Assembly (NCBI RefSeq): GCF_014647495.1
Contig: NZ_BMPH01000007.1
Span: 117,525-181,524 of the forward strand
Origin: Glutamicibacter protophormiae
GTDB lineage: Bacteria; Actinomycetota; Actinomycetes; Actinomycetales; Micrococcaceae
Reading direction: 5' to 3'
Length of the DNA stretch: 64,000 bases
A model generated the notes under the pieces. The model did not search any database. It saw only the letters and a list, made by a program, of their open reading frames with translations, and was not told where the DNA came from. Both the position numbers and the translations under genes were made by a program. Shown here one piece after another: positions 8,930 through 18,379 of this stretch (positions are counted from its first letter, which is position 1; each line of letters opens with the position of its first letter).

Positions 8930-9181
8930 ATGCCCCGCATCGTTGTAGATGTCATGCTCAAGCCAGAAATCCTTGACCCCCAGGGTAAGGCCATTGCGGG
9001 AGCACTGCCCCGCCTGGGCTTCAACTCCTTCGAGGCCGTCCGTCAGGGCAAGCGCTTTGAACTCACCGTGGACGGCGAGGTGACCGAGCAGATCCTGGCC
9101 CAGGCCCGCGAGGCCGCCGAGACCCTGCTGTCCAACCCGGTCATCGAAGATGTTGTCAACGTCGAGGTCGTTGCGGACTAA
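8930..9181 (+). CDS. purS: Phosphoribosylformylglycinamidine synthase subunit PurS
   Basis: This 83-residue PurS is a small ferredoxin-like subunit that bridges PurQ and PurL in the multi-subunit FGAM synthase of Gram-positives. It shows the family stretches [30 protein letters not shown] and the C-terminal [11 protein letters not shown]. The complex converts FGAR plus glutamine and ATP to FGAM in de novo purine synthesis. An AGGAG site precedes the ATG. Its stop codon overlaps the purQ start by one base (TAATG), indicating translational coupling. Confidence 0.95.
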   Translation: MPRIVVDVMLKPEILDPQGKAIAGALPRLGFNSFEAVRQGKRFELTVDGEVTEQILAQAREAAETLLSNPVIEDVVNVEVVAD

Positions 9182-9933
9182 TGAGCACCGAACTTCCTCT
9201 GATTGGCGACTACTCGACGCCAACCGCTGAACTGTCGGGCGCCCGCATCGGCGTGGTGACCTTCCCGGGCACCCTCGACGACCGCGACGCAGCCCGTGCA
9301 GTGCGCGCCGCCGGCGCCCAGGCCGTGTCCCTGTGGCACGCAGACACCGACCTGCAGGACGTCGACGCCGTGGTGATCCCGGGCGGCTTCTCCTACGGCG
9401 ACTACCTGCGCGCAGGCGCGATCTCCCGCTTCGCCCCGATGATGGACAAGATCATCGATGCGGCGAACTCGGACGCCAAGCTGCCCGTGCTGGGCATCTG
9501 CAACGGCTTCCAGATCCTGACCGAGTCGCACCTGCTGCCCGGTTCGATGATCAAGAACGACCACCTGAAGTTCATCTGCCGCGACCAGGTGCTGCGCGTG
9601 GAGAACGACCAGACCGCCTGGACCAACGGCTACACCGCCGGCCAGGAGATCACCATCGTGCTGAAGAACCAGGACGGCCAGTACGTGGCCGACGAGAAGA
9701 CCCTGGACATGCTCGAGGCCGAAGGCCGCGTGGCATTCTCCTACGTGGGCTGGAACCCTAACGGCTCGCGCCGCTCGATCGCCGGCATCAGCAATGCGGC
9801 GGGCAACGTCGTGGGCCTCATGCCGCACCCGGAGCACGCCATCGAGGCCGGATTCGGCCCGGATGCCCGCGGCACCGACGGCCTGACGTTCTTCACCAGT
9901 GTTTTGACCCACCTCGTCGGAGGCAAGAAGTGA
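9181..9933 (+). CDS. purQ: Phosphoribosylformylglycinamidine synthase glutaminase subunit PurQ
   Basis: This 250-residue class I glutamine amidotransferase releases ammonia from glutamine for the PurL synthetase. The nucleophile Cys107 lies in [10 protein letters not shown], and the catalytic His/Glu lie in GLMPHPEHA near the C-terminus. A stretch of about 20 residues precedes the usual family start at [11 protein letters not shown], so the true start could be further in, but the overlap with purS supports 9181. The stop overlaps the purL GTG start by four bases. Confidence 0.95.
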   Translation: MSTELPLIGDYSTPTAELSGARIGVVTFPGTLDDRDAARAVRAAGAQAVSLWHADTDLQDVDAVVIPGGFSYGDYLRAGAISRFAPMMDKIIDAANSDAKLPVLGICNGFQILTESHLLPGSMIKNDHLKFICRDQVLRVENDQTAWTNGYTAGQEITIVLKNQDGQYVADEKTLDMLEAEGRVAFSYVGWNPNGSRRSIAGISNAAGNVVGLMPHPEHAIEAGFGPDARGTDGLTFFTSVLTHLVGGKK

Positions 9934-12242
9934 GCGAGCAGACTCAAGCATTCAACATCGACACCGTCGATAACGCGGCATCGACCCCGGACGTCGAGCT
10001 GCCGTGGGCCGAGCTGGGCCTGAAGGACAACGAATTCGCCGAGATCGTCAAGATCCTGGGCCGCCGCCCGACCGCGGCGGAGCTGGCGATGTACTCGGTC
10101 ATGTGGTCCGAGCACTGCTCCTACAAGTCCACCAAGACCCACCTGCGCCAGTTCGGCCAGAAGGTCACCGAAGAGATGAAGAAGGACCTGATGGTCGGCA
10201 TGGGCGAAAACGCCGGTGTCACCAACCTGGGCGACGGCTGGGCCGTGACCTTCAAGATCGAATCGCACAACTCCCCGTCCTACGTGGAGCCCTACCAGGG
10301 CGCCGCGACCGGCATCGGCGGCATCGTGCGCGACATCATCTCCATGGGCGCCCGCCCGATCGCCGTGATGGATCCGCTGCGCTTCGGCGCGATCGACCAC
10401 GAGGACTCGCAGCGCGTGGTGCACGGCGTGGTCTCCGGCATCGGCGGCTACGGCAACTCGCTGGGCCTGCCGAACATCGGCGGCGAAACCGTGTTCGACC
10501 CGATCTACCAGGGCAACCCGCTGGTCAACGCGCTGGCCGTGGGCGCGCTGCGCCATGAGGACCTGCGCCTGGCCAACGCCTCCGGCGTGGGCAACAAGGT
10601 CGTGCTCTTCGGTGCGCGCACCGGCGGCGACGGCATCGGCGGCGCCTCGGTGCTGGCCTCGGAGTCCTTCGACGACACCAAGCCCTCCAAGCGCCCTGCC
10701 GTGCAGGTCGGCGACCCGTTCGCCGAGAAGGTGCTCATCGAGTGCTGCCTGGAGCTGTTCAAGGCCTCGCTGGTCGAGGGCATCCAGGATCTGGGCGCCG
10801 CGGGCATCTCCTGCGCCACCTCCGAGCTGGCGGCCAACGGCGACGGCGGCATGAACGTCGAGCTGACCAACGTGCTGCTGCGCGACTCCACCCTGACCCC
10901 GGGCGAGATCCTGATGTCCGAGTCGCAGGAACGCATGATGGCCGTGGTTTCCCCGGACAACGTGGAAGCCTTCGAAGCCGTCATGGCCAAGTGGAACGTC
11001 GAGTACTCCTGGCTGGGCGAGGTCACCGACGACAACCGCCTGACCATCACCTGGAACGGCGAGGTCATCGTCGACGTGGACCCGAGCACCGTGGCAGTGG
11101 ACGGCCCGGAATACGACCGCCCGTACGCCCGCCCGGACTGGCAGGATGCGCTGCAGGCCGACACCTTCCGCGCCTCGGAGGCCGGGAAGAACCTTCCAGA
11201 GTCCGGCGACCAGCTCAAGGCCGCCGTGCTGGAGCTGATCGCCAGCCCGAACATGTGCGACAAGTCCTGGATCACCCGCCAGTACGACCGCTACGTGGGC
11301 GGCAACACCGCCCTGGCCGCCCCGGATGACGCCGGCGTGGTCCGCATCGACGAGGAAACCGGCCTGGGCGTGGCCATCGCCACCGACGCCAACGGCCGCT
11401 ACGCCTACCTGGATCCGTATGCCGGCGCCCAGCTGGCCCTGGCCGAGTCCTACCGCAACGTCGCCACCTCCGGCGCCATTCCAGCGGCCGTCTCCGACTG
11501 CCTGAACTACGGCTCCCCCGAGGATCCGGACGTCATGTGGCAGCTGGCCGAGGGCATCCGCGGCCTGTCGGACGCCTGCATGGAACTGGGCGTCCCGGTC
11601 ACCGGCGGCAACGTCTCGCTGTACAACCAGACCGGCGACAAGGCCATCCACCCGACCCCGGTGGTTGCGACCCTGGGCAAGCTGGACGACGTCGCCCGCC
11701 GCACCCCGTCGGGCTGGCGCGAAGAGGCCGACGGCCAGGCCATCTACCTGATCGGCACCACCGCCGATGAGCTGGACGGCTCCGAGTTCGCCAACCTGCG
11801 CGGCCACCTGGGCGGCCTGCCGCCGAAGGTCGACCTGGGCGCGGAGAAGGCGCTGGGCGCGATCCTGATCAACGCCAGCCGCGACGGCATGATCGACTCG
11901 GCCCACGACCTGTCGGAGGGCGGCCTGGCCGCCGCGCTGTCGGAAATGGTGCTGCGCTACGGCGTCGGCGCCCGTGTGGCCCTGGACGAGATCAAGGCCC
12001 GCGACGGCATCGATTCGTTCACCGCGCTGTTCTCCGAGTCACAGGCCCGCGCCATCGTGGCCGTGCCGCGCAGCGAAGAGGTCCGCTTCAACGACATGAC
12101 CAGCGCCCGCGGCGTCACCGTGGCCCGCTTGGGTGTCGTCGACGCGCAGTCCGGCGCTCTGGAGGTCCAGGGCGAGTTCACCGTTTCGGTGGACGAGCTG
12201 CGTGAAGCCCATGAAGGCACCATGGTCAAGTACTTCGGCTAA
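9930..12242 (+). CDS. purL: Phosphoribosylformylglycinamidine synthase subunit PurL
   Basis: This 770-residue protein is the small-type PurL, the ATP-dependent synthetase of the PurSQL complex. Diagnostic stretches are [12 protein letters not shown] near residue 60, [45 protein letters not shown], and in the second half [13 protein letters not shown] and [14 protein letters not shown]. It starts with GTG overlapping the purQ stop (GTGA). It is the last gene of the purSQL operon and is followed by a strong terminator. Confidence 0.96.
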   Translation: MSEQTQAFNIDTVDNAASTPDVELPWAELGLKDNEFAEIVKILGRRPTAAELAMYSVMWSEHCSYKSTKTHLRQFGQKVTEEMKKDLMVGMGENAGVTNLGDGWAVTFKIESHNSPSYVEPYQGAATGIGGIVRDIISMGARPIAVMDPLRFGAIDHEDSQRVVHGVVSGIGGYGNSLGLPNIGGETVFDPIYQGNPLVNALAVGALRHEDLRLANASGVGNKVVLFGARTGGDGIGGASVLASESFDDTKPSKRPAVQVGDPFAEKVLIECCLELFKASLVEGIQDLGAAGISCATSELAANGDGGMNVELTNVLLRDSTLTPGEILMSESQERMMAVVSPDNVEAFEAVMAKWNVEYSWLGEVTDDNRLTITWNGEVIVDVDPSTVAVDGPEYDRPYARPDWQDALQADTFRASEAGKNLPESGDQLKAAVLELIASPNMCDKSWITRQYDRYVGGNTALAAPDDAGVVRIDEETGLGVAIATDANGRYAYLDPYAGAQLALAESYRNVATSGAIPAAVSDCLNYGSPEDPDVMWQLAEGIRGLSDACMELGVPVTGGNVSLYNQTGDKAIHPTPVVATLGKLDDVARRTPSGWREEADGQAIYLIGTTADELDGSEFANLRGHLGGLPPKVDLGAEKALGAILINASRDGMIDSAHDLSEGGLAAALSEMVLRYGVGARVALDEIKARDGIDSFTALFSESQARAIVAVPRSEEVRFNDMTSARGVTVARLGVVDAQSGALEVQGEFTVSVDELREAHEGTMVKYFG

Positions 12243-12263
12243 ACCCGACCGTACTGCCCGCAA

Positions 12264-12300
12264 CGGCGGCCGCTCCCACTACGGGAGCGGCCGCCGTTTT
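12264..12300 (+). terminator. Rho-independent terminator of purSQL
   Basis: A perfect 14-bp GC-rich stem (12264-12277 with 12283-12296) with a 5-nt loop is followed directly by TTTT, starting 22 bases after the purL stop. Confidence 0.92.
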
Positions 12301-12493
12301 CCTTGCCGGGCACGAACGCGAGGCCAGACGCGGGCCAGGCACTCGGTAGCTTTGGGCATCAAGCCCGTACCGGATGCGTCCAGCACCTGTCGCAAGGCGC
12401 CGTAAACCTGGCCCGGCGCCTCCCGCGGAACCGCAATCCCCACAGCGCCAGGAACGCTCGGGCTACCCCGAGCCATTCCTCAGCCGCAACCGG

Positions 12494-13102
12494 CTACTTG
12501 GAGCTGAGCACTTCTTCGATCTTTTCGCCCTCCACCAAGATTTCGGCTTCCCCGGTACCAGCCGCGGTCATCGCCGTGTACTTGAGCTGCTCGATGATCC
12601 GCGGGTCATCGCAGGTACCGCCGGAACTGACGGTTCCTTCCAACTCAACGGTCACCACATCCCCGTCCACCAAGGACGTGACGTACTCCAAATCCGAAGC
12701 AGCCAAGGCGTTGCGCAGCCCCGAGCCGCCGAGTTCCTCGTTGTCGTCGGCGAGCAGCGCCGCCATAGAGGCCTCGACCTGGTTCGTGAATTCTTCCGGC
12801 CCGGTCTGAGTAGCGACCAGCGAGTCGCCACAGCCGATTTCAGGCCCTGACTGGCCGGCATCGCCCACCGCAACATAAAACAGAGTCAACGCCGCCGTCG
12901 TTGCCGCGACCGAGCTAGGAGCGCTGGGTGCTGAACTGCCGGTCGGGCTCGCCTGATCCGATTCCGCGGAGCTGGGAGTTTGCGCCGCAGGGGCGGTGCT
13001 GTCGTTCGGGCCATCTCCATCACCGCCGCTGCAACCGGTGGCCAGGAAAAGCATTCCGAGGCCGAGCGCTATCGGCAGTCGGGACATCCGTTGAGGTCGC
13101 AT
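12494..13102 (-). CDS. GerMN-domain-like lipoprotein
   Basis: This 202-residue lipoprotein has a signal peptide ending in a lipobox (FLATGC) and a Ser/Pro/Ala-rich linker to about residue 65. A domain of about 130 residues follows, resembling the GerMN fold: a TLFYVAVGD strand, MAALLADDN, GLRNALAASDLEYVTSLVDGD, VTVELEG and a final IIEQLKYTAMTAA. GerMN domains occur in envelope lipoproteins of non-sporulating actinobacteria, with unknown function. A strong AAGGAGGAG site sits just before the ATG at 13102. The assignment is from pattern, not a profile search. Confidence 0.7.
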   Translation of the reverse strand: MRPQRMSRLPIALGLGMLFLATGCSGGDGDGPNDSTAPAAQTPSSAESDQASPTGSSAPSAPSSVAATTAALTLFYVAVGDAGQSGPEIGCGDSLVATQTGPEEFTNQVEASMAALLADDNEELGGSGLRNALAASDLEYVTSLVDGDVVTVELEGTVSSGGTCDDPRIIEQLKYTAMTAAGTGEAEILVEGEKIEEVLSSK

Positions 13103-13286
13103 GATCTCCTCCTTGCTAGGCCTGCACGAACAGTCCCTTAACCGTAGTGGCTCCCGTTAATGGCATTCCAGCACAGAGGCATTGCATTCTTGTCTCAGTT
13201 GCAGGCGCCGGTTGCCGCCCGGGCTCATTTTCCCCCGGCCGCCGTTGCTCGTTTCCGCCGCGCGGGGACCCCACCCAACCCTATAG

Positions 13287-13326
13287 TTGACACGTCAACA
13301 AGTTTGATGCATGATTGAGGCATCAA
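13287..13326 (+). promoter_or_regulatory. Promoter with two overlapping inverted repeats
   Basis: A consensus -35 TTGACA (13287-13292) lies 17 bases from a -10-like CATGAT (13310-13315). Two inverted repeats overlap these elements: TTGAC-AC-GTCAA (13287-13298) over the -35, and TTGATGC-N9-GCATCAA (13304-13326) over the -10. The layout suggests a repressor that blocks RNA polymerase, probably a winged-helix or TetR-type regulator encoded elsewhere. Confidence 0.6.
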
Positions 13327-13351
13327 CTTATTTCGGAAACGGGGACTGCAG

Positions 13352-14413
13352 ATGAACGCCATCGAAAACATCGAATTCGGCATCGACACCTTCGGCGACG
13401 TGCCCAGCGGCCCGTCGGGCGAGCTGGTAACGCAGGCCCAGGCCATCCGCGCCACGGTGCAGGAAGCCGTGGTCGCAGACCAGGCTGGCGTGGACGTGAT
13501 CGCCGTGGGCGAGCACCACCGCCCGGAGTACGCCATCTCCAGCCCCGAAACCGTGCTGGCAGGCATCGCGACCGCCACCGAGAACATCCGCCTCAGCTCC
13601 GGGGTCACGGTGCTGTCCAGCGACGATCCGGTGCGCGTCTTCCAGCGCTTCGCCACGGTCGACGCCCTGTCCAACGGGCGCGCCGAGGTCATGCTGGGCC
13701 GCGGTTCGTTCACCGAGTCCTTCCCGCTTTTCGGCTACGACATGGCCGATTACGAGGTCCTCTTCGAGGAGAAGATCAACCTGTTCCACGAGCTGCTGGG
13801 CGAGAAGCCGGTGACCTGGAACGGCACCCAACGCGCCCCGCTGCAGAACGTGGAGGTCTTCCCGAAGACCGAATCCGGGCGCCTGAAGACCTGGGTGGGC
13901 GTAGGCGGTTCGCCGCAGTCGGTGATCCGCACGGCCCACTACGGCTTCCGCATGATGCTCGCAGTCATCGGCGGCTCCCCGGAGCGCTTCGCCCCGTACG
14001 TCGACTTGTACCGCCGGGCCAACGACCAGTTCGGCCACGAGACCCTGCCGGTGGGCCTGCACTCCCCCGGCTTCGTGGCCGACACCGACGAGCAGGCCCG
14101 CGAGCTGATGTTCGACGCCTACAAGGAGCAGCGCGACCGGATCGGCGCTTCGCGCGGCTGGAGCCCGATGAGCCGCAGCGAGTTCGAGCACGAGGCCGCG
14201 GAGGGGTCGCTGTACATCGGCTCGCCGGAAACCGTGGCGCGCAAGATCGCCGCCACCCTGCGGAGCCTGGACATCGGCCGCTTCGACCTGATTTATTCCG
14301 GCGGCGCCGTGGACGCCGGCGCCCGCCTGCGGGCCGTGGAACTCTTCGGCACCAAGGTCATCCCGCTAGTGCGCGACATGCTCGCCGAGCAGCCCGCCAA
14401 GATCAACAGCTAA
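13352..14413 (+). CDS. LLM-class (luciferase-like) flavin-dependent oxidoreductase
   Basis: This 353-residue TIM-barrel protein of the bacterial luciferase superfamily has family stretches EFGIDTFGD at the N-terminus, [60 protein letters not shown] (reported here in parts) and [11 protein letters not shown] near the C-terminus. Such enzymes use FMN or F420; the substrate is unknown. The gene sits 20 bases upstream of an F420/NADP-type reductase and is almost certainly co-transcribed with it, which fits a reductase-monooxygenase pair. Expression is probably inducible because the promoter carries two operator-like repeats. Confidence 0.88.
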   Translation: MNAIENIEFGIDTFGDVPSGPSGELVTQAQAIRATVQEAVVADQAGVDVIAVGEHHRPEYAISSPETVLAGIATATENIRLSSGVTVLSSDDPVRVFQRFATVDALSNGRAEVMLGRGSFTESFPLFGYDMADYEVLFEEKINLFHELLGEKPVTWNGTQRAPLQNVEVFPKTESGRLKTWVGVGGSPQSVIRTAHYGFRMMLAVIGGSPERFAPYVDLYRRANDQFGHETLPVGLHSPGFVADTDEQARELMFDAYKEQRDRIGASRGWSPMSRSEFEHEAAEGSLYIGSPETVARKIAATLRSLDIGRFDLIYSGGAVDAGARLRAVELFGTKVIPLVRDMLAEQPAKINS

Positions 14414-14433
14414 CCAGCCAGGAGGCAGAGAAC

Positions 14434-15096
14434 ATGGAGCAGCAGACCATCGGCATCCTCGGCGCCGGCAAGATCGGCACCGTGCTCGCCCGCCGCGCGC
14501 TGGCGGCAGGCTACAAGGTGCTCATCGCCGGATCCGGCGACCCGGGCGCCATCGCCCTGACCATCGAGGTGCTGACCCCGGGCGCGGTCGCCGTGGACCC
14601 GGCCACCGCCGCCGGCCAGGCCGACATTGTCATCCTCGCCCTGCCGCTGGGCAAGTACCGGAACATCCCGGCCGCGCAGCTGGAGGGCAAGCTGGTCATC
14701 GACGCCATGAACTACTGGTGGGAGACCGACGGGATCCGCGAGGACCTGAACACCCCGGGGGTTTCCACTTCCGTGCTGATCCAGGACTTCCTGCCGGGCT
14801 CGCGGCTCGTCAAGGCCTTCAACCACATGGGCTACCACGACCTGGAGGACGAGGCCCGACCGGCCGGCGCCGCGCAGCGCAAGGCCATTGCGCTGGCCGG
14901 CGACCGTTCCGCGGATGTGGAGCAGGCAGGCCGGATCATCGAGGCGTTCGGCTTCGATCCGCTGCCGATCGGCCCGTTGGCCGAGGGCGTGCGGCTGCAG
15001 CCTGGGCAGCCGGCATTCGGCGCCAACCAAACCCGCGAGCGGCTGGCGGAGCTCATCGGCCTGGCCATTCCGGCGGCCCCGCTGACCGGCCAGTAG
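14434..15096 (+). CDS. NADPH-dependent F420 reductase-like / NAD(P)-binding oxidoreductase
   Basis: This 220-residue Rossmann-fold protein begins [22 protein letters not shown], a GxGxxG dinucleotide-binding motif of the F420-dependent NADP oxidoreductase family. Further family stretches are [32 protein letters not shown] and IALAGDRS. It probably transfers hydride between NADP(H) and a deazaflavin or flavin to support the preceding LLM oxidoreductase. The start is fixed by AGGAGG at 14420-14425. The same frame is open upstream through the LLM gene, but that reading is out of frame with the LLM protein and is not a fusion. Confidence 0.85.
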   Translation: MEQQTIGILGAGKIGTVLARRALAAGYKVLIAGSGDPGAIALTIEVLTPGAVAVDPATAAGQADIVILALPLGKYRNIPAAQLEGKLVIDAMNYWWETDGIREDLNTPGVSTSVLIQDFLPGSRLVKAFNHMGYHDLEDEARPAGAAQRKAIALAGDRSADVEQAGRIIEAFGFDPLPIGPLAEGVRLQPGQPAFGANQTRERLAELIGLAIPAAPLTGQ

Positions 15097-15124
15097 GCCT
15101 CCAGCACCGGAAGAACCAGCACCA

Positions 15125-15170
15125 CGCGGCACGGCCCGCCCCTTCGAGCGAAGGGGCGGGCCGTGCCGCG
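15125..15170. terminator. Long bidirectional hairpin terminator
   Basis: A perfect 20-bp GC-rich stem (15125-15144 with 15151-15170) with a 6-nt loop lies between the convergent reductase and PhnA/YjdM genes. There is no T tract on either strand. Confidence 0.75.
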
Positions 15171-15186
15171 ACAGGGATTTCCCGGT

Positions 15187-15534
15187 CTAGATCTTCTTCA
15201 CGATCGAGGACTTCAGCTCCATCTGGCCGAAACCGTCGACCTTGGCGGCAATATCGTGGTCTCCGGTGCCCTGCACCAGACGGATATTGCGCACCTTTGT
15301 TCCGGCCTTCAACGCGCTCTGCGCGCCCTTGACCTTCATGGTTTTGGTGATGCTGACGGTGTCCCCGTCCTGGAGGATGTTTCCAACGGCGTCCTTGATC
15401 ACCGCTTCCGCGGTTTCTTCGGACTCGGAGACCGCGTTCCATTCATGGCCGCATTCAGGGCAGACCAGCAGCGCATCCATCTGGTAGGTGTACTCGCTGG
15501 AACAGTTCGGGCATGGCGGCAAAGTATCAGACAT
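15187..15534 (-). CDS. yjdM: PhnA/YjdM family zinc-ribbon protein
   Basis: This 115-residue protein has an N-terminal zinc ribbon (PPCPNCSSEYTYQ, then VCPECGHEW) and the PhnA C-terminal domain (VGNILQDGDTVSITKTMKVKG, LKAGTKVRNIRLVQG, HDIAAKVDGFG, MELKSSIVKK). It was historically named alkylphosphonate utilisation protein PhnA, but the family has no proven phosphonate role in most bacteria. It is a stand-alone gene with a weak ribosome-binding site. Confidence 0.9.
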   Translation of the reverse strand: MSDTLPPCPNCSSEYTYQMDALLVCPECGHEWNAVSESEETAEAVIKDAVGNILQDGDTVSITKTMKVKGAQSALKAGTKVRNIRLVQGTGDHDIAAKVDGFGQMELKSSIVKKI

Positions 15535-15733
15535 GAGGCTAATTTTAGTGAGCTGACCTGCATATTGTCGACCGAATCGAATATCGGACGGAATCGGATT
15601 CCGCTTCGCAATGCGGGTGTTTTCCGGCAGCCGCCGGACTCCTGCGCCAGTGGGATCCGCCCTTGCCTGTCCGGGCCGATTCGCTCATACTCAGGCTAGG
15701 AGCAGTAGCCCGAACAGCGCGGGAAGGCACACC

Positions 15734-16921
15734 ATGTCGAAGCACAAATACAACAAGTACGGCCCCCAGGTGTCCATCTCCGCCAAGGAGGGCCTGACCC
15801 TTGAGGTGCTCAGGATTGCCGAGAAGGCCGGAGCCCAGGCCGGGCACGCAACGGCCAAGGAGCACCTGTACCAGAGCATCGCCAGCGGGTCGCTGCTGGA
15901 CGAGCAGCAGACCGGCGAACTGCTGGCCGCCGCCGAACGGGCCGGAGCCGCCGCGGCGCTCACCGCGGCGCGCAAGGTGCTAGACAAGACGCTGCGCACC
16001 TCGTTCAGCCCGACGCGCTACGCTCCCCCAGCTCCCGGCGCGGCGCCCCCGGCAGCACCCGCCGCGGCGCAGGAGGCGCGGCCGTATTCCGAAACCTACG
16101 AAGAACCGTTGGCCCGCTACTCCCCGCCGGTCAGCCACGTCGAAGCCCCTCGGCACAAAATCGACCAGCATGTCCTGACCGTGACCCGGGTGCAGAAGCT
16201 CAGCGACCAGCTGGTGCGCATCGTGGCCAGCGCCCCGAACCTCGACGGTTACCGATCCAATGGCGCCCTGGATGAATACGTCAAGGTCTATGCGGCAGAT
16301 CCGGCCCTGGGCCTGGTTCCGCCCTACGACCTCCGAGAGCTGCGCCAGCGGCTGCCCCGCGAAATGATGCCTCGCTCGAAGTCCTACACCATCCGCTGGA
16401 TCGACCACGTGGTCGACGAACTGGCCATCGACTTCGTGGTCCACGGCGGCCCCGGAACGGTCGGGCACTGGGCGGGAACGGTCGAGCCGGGGGCGGCGCT
16501 GGTCATTTCCCCGGCACGCAGCAAAACTTCCCTCCAGCTGGGGGCCGAATACTATGTGCTGGCCGCGGATGAAGCCGGGATCCCCGCCATCTCCAAAATC
16601 CTCGAAGCGCTCCCGGAGCACGCGCAGGGGGTGGCGTTGCTCGAAATCGCCGACGACCAAGGAATGTTTGACGTGAAACATCCTCAAGGGGTTGAATTGC
16701 GCTGGCTTTCCCGCGACGGTGTTCCGGCCGGACGCAGCGAAGTCCTGGCCGATGCGTTCCAGACGCTGACCGTTCCGAGCCGTGGCCTGGGTGTTGTGGC
16801 GCATGCGGAACGAAGCACCGTCAAGGCGATCAGCCGCATCTGCGAGCAGTGGAATTTGTCGAAGCGCTCAACCCACATTTCCTCCTATTGGACGCTGCGC
16901 GAAGGACGGATGATGCGCTGA
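15734..16921 (+). CDS. Siderophore-interacting protein (FAD-binding ferric reductase family) with N-terminal extension
   Basis: This 395-residue protein is longer than the usual family size of about 250-300. Residues 1-145 form an Ala-rich, partly helical extension with a Pro-rich linker. From about 145 on it resembles the siderophore-interacting family: MPRSKSYTIRWID (FAD-binding), DFVVHGGPGTVGHWAGTVEPGA-type segment, YYVLAADEAGIPAISKILEALP, and a C-terminal VVAHAERSTVKAISR with SSYWTLREGR. Members reduce ferric siderophores in the cytoplasm to release iron. The start at 15734 is preceded by GGGAAGG; upstream open sequence lacks coding features. Confidence 0.85.
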   Translation: MSKHKYNKYGPQVSISAKEGLTLEVLRIAEKAGAQAGHATAKEHLYQSIASGSLLDEQQTGELLAAAERAGAAAALTAARKVLDKTLRTSFSPTRYAPPAPGAAPPAAPAAAQEARPYSETYEEPLARYSPPVSHVEAPRHKIDQHVLTVTRVQKLSDQLVRIVASAPNLDGYRSNGALDEYVKVYAADPALGLVPPYDLRELRQRLPREMMPRSKSYTIRWIDHVVDELAIDFVVHGGPGTVGHWAGTVEPGAALVISPARSKTSLQLGAEYYVLAADEAGIPAISKILEALPEHAQGVALLEIADDQGMFDVKHPQGVELRWLSRDGVPAGRSEVLADAFQTLTVPSRGLGVVAHAERSTVKAISRICEQWNLSKRSTHISSYWTLREGRMMR

Positions 16922-16945
16922 CCGCCGTGCCTGCGGTTTCCTGCC

Positions 16946-16995
16946 CGAGGCGGAATACACCGAAACGCAATGCGCTTCGGTTGTATTCCGGCTCG
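16946..16995. terminator. Imperfect long hairpin between convergent genes
   Basis: Two arms of about 24 bases (starting CGAG at 16946 and ending CTCG at 16995) pair with only a few mismatches around a minimal loop. The element separates the siderophore-interacting gene from the convergent monooxygenase. Confidence 0.65.
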
Positions 16996-17041
16996 GCGAC
17001 CAGCATCTAGGGACACGGCGGTCGGCGTATCTCGGCGGCTG

Positions 17042-18379
17042 CTAGCGGGCTTGGGCCAGCGCTCCCCCGGCGACCGGCATGGGCAGACCCAGATGGCCGC
17101 GCAGCGTGCGGTGCTCGTAGGCGGTGCGGAACCGCCCGCGCCGCTGCAGCTCCGGGATCACCAGTTCGACGAAATCGGCCAGGCCGTCGGGCAGGTTCGG
17201 CGGCATCAGGTTGAAGCCGTCAGCCGCCCCGGTATCCAGCCAGAGCTCGATCTCGTCCGCGATCATCTCCGGGGTACCCACCACGGTGCAGTGCCCGCCC
17301 CCGGCCGCCAGCAGCCCGAGTAGTTCACGCACCGTCGGCTGGTGGATCTCGATCAGCCGCAGGATCGTCGCATAGCGTCCGGCTGGGCCGGTGAATTCCG
17401 CCGCGGAGGGCAACGGCGGCACCGGGGCATCCAGTTCCCAGGCATGGGTGTCCTGCTGAACGAAGACCGCCAGCTGGGCCAGCGCCTGTTCGATGGGCAG
17501 CAGGTCGTTGAGCCGGCGCTGCTTATCCTTGGCCTCCTCCAGGGTGCGGCCCACGTAGGCGACCAGCCCCGGCATGATGGCCAGGGCCTGCGGATCGCGC
17601 CCGGCCGCGGCGGCCCGGGAACGCACGTCCTGCGCGTAGTCCAGCGCCATCTGCCGGTCCGCGGCCACCGCGTAGATCGCCTCGGCATGGGCCGCCGCGA
17701 GCTCGCGCCCCTGGGCGGAGGCCCCGGCTTGGAAGAGGACCGGGGCGCCCTGCGGCCCGTCGGGAATGTTCAGCGGCCCGCGCACCCCGAAGTGCTCGCC
17801 CGCATGGTCAATGCGCGAGAGCTGATTCGGGTCGGTGAATACCCCCTCGCGGTCGGCCTGCACCGCGGCAGCGGGGTGGGAGCCGAACAGCTGGCGCAGC
17901 ACCGTGATGAACTCATCCGCGCGGCCATAGCGGTAGGCATGGTCGCCCAGGGTTTCGCGCCCGTGGTTCTGGGCCTCGGCGTCCCACATGCTGGTGACCA
18001 CATTGGCCCCGGCCCGGCCGCCGGAAAGCCGGTCCAGGCTGGCCAGCATGCGGGCGGCATGGAACGGGGTGTAGAAGCTGGAGGACACCGTGCAGACCAG
18101 GCCGATCCGGCTGGTGTGCTGGCTCAGCGCGGACAGCAGCGTAAACGGTTCGAAGAACCAGGTAGGACCTGCCGCCGCGGCCTCCGGGGCAACGGCCTGG
18201 CCGTCGGCTAGGAACACCCCGTCCAGCAGGCCCCGTTCGGCCACCTGCGCCAATTCGACGTAGTACGCGGTCTCGCCCAGCCGCTCCGCCGGGGAGTCCG
18301 GCGCACGCCAGGCCGCCTGGTGGTGTCCGGCGCCGTAGATGAACAGGTTGAAACGGGCCTGCTTCACCGGCTGGCTCAT
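17042..18379 (-). CDS. NtaA/SnaA/DszA-type flavin-dependent monooxygenase under TPP-riboswitch control
   Basis: This 445-residue FMNH2-dependent monooxygenase of the NtaA/SnaA/DszA (xenobiotic) branch of the luciferase superfamily starts ARFNLFIYGAGHHQAAWR. It continues with LDGVFLADG, LSALSQHTSRIGLVCTVSSSF, ARMLASLDRLSGGRAGANVVTS, VLFQAGASAQGRELAA and RRGRFRTAYEHRTLRGHLGL. Relatives open C-S or C-N bonds of sulfones, sulfonates or amines using reduced flavin from a partner reductase. Its ATG overlaps the SDR stop (ATGA), so it is translated from the same transcript, which begins with a TPP riboswitch. A role in a thiamine-related compound is inferred from that control only. Confidence 0.85.
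   Translation of the reverse strand: MSQPVKQARFNLFIYGAGHHQAAWRAPDSPAERLGETAYYVELAQVAERGLLDGVFLADGQAVAPEAAAAGPTWFFEPFTLLSALSQHTSRIGLVCTVSSSFYTPFHAARMLASLDRLSGGRAGANVVTSMWDAEAQNHGRETLGDHAYRYGRADEFITVLRQLFGSHPAAAVQADREGVFTDPNQLSRIDHAGEHFGVRGPLNIPDGPQGAPVLFQAGASAQGRELAAAHAEAIYAVAADRQMALDYAQDVRSRAAAAGRDPQALAIMPGLVAYVGRTLEEAKDKQRRLNDLLPIEQALAQLAVFVQQDTHAWELDAPVPPLPSAAEFTGPAGRYATILRLIEIHQPTVRELLGLLAAGGGHCTVVGTPEMIADEIELWLDTGAADGFNLMPPNLPDGLADFVELVIPELQRRGRFRTAYEHRTLRGHLGLPMPVAGGALAQAR

Noticed and set aside
9741..11906. 721-residue open frame antisense to purL
   Set aside because: A Val/Gly/His/Gln-rich shadow typical of high-GC antisense frames, lying wholly opposite purL.
13315..15096. 593-residue apparent fusion spanning the monooxygenase and reductase
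   Set aside because: The first two-thirds are out of frame with the monooxygenase; the reductase has its own AGGAGG and ATG at 14434.
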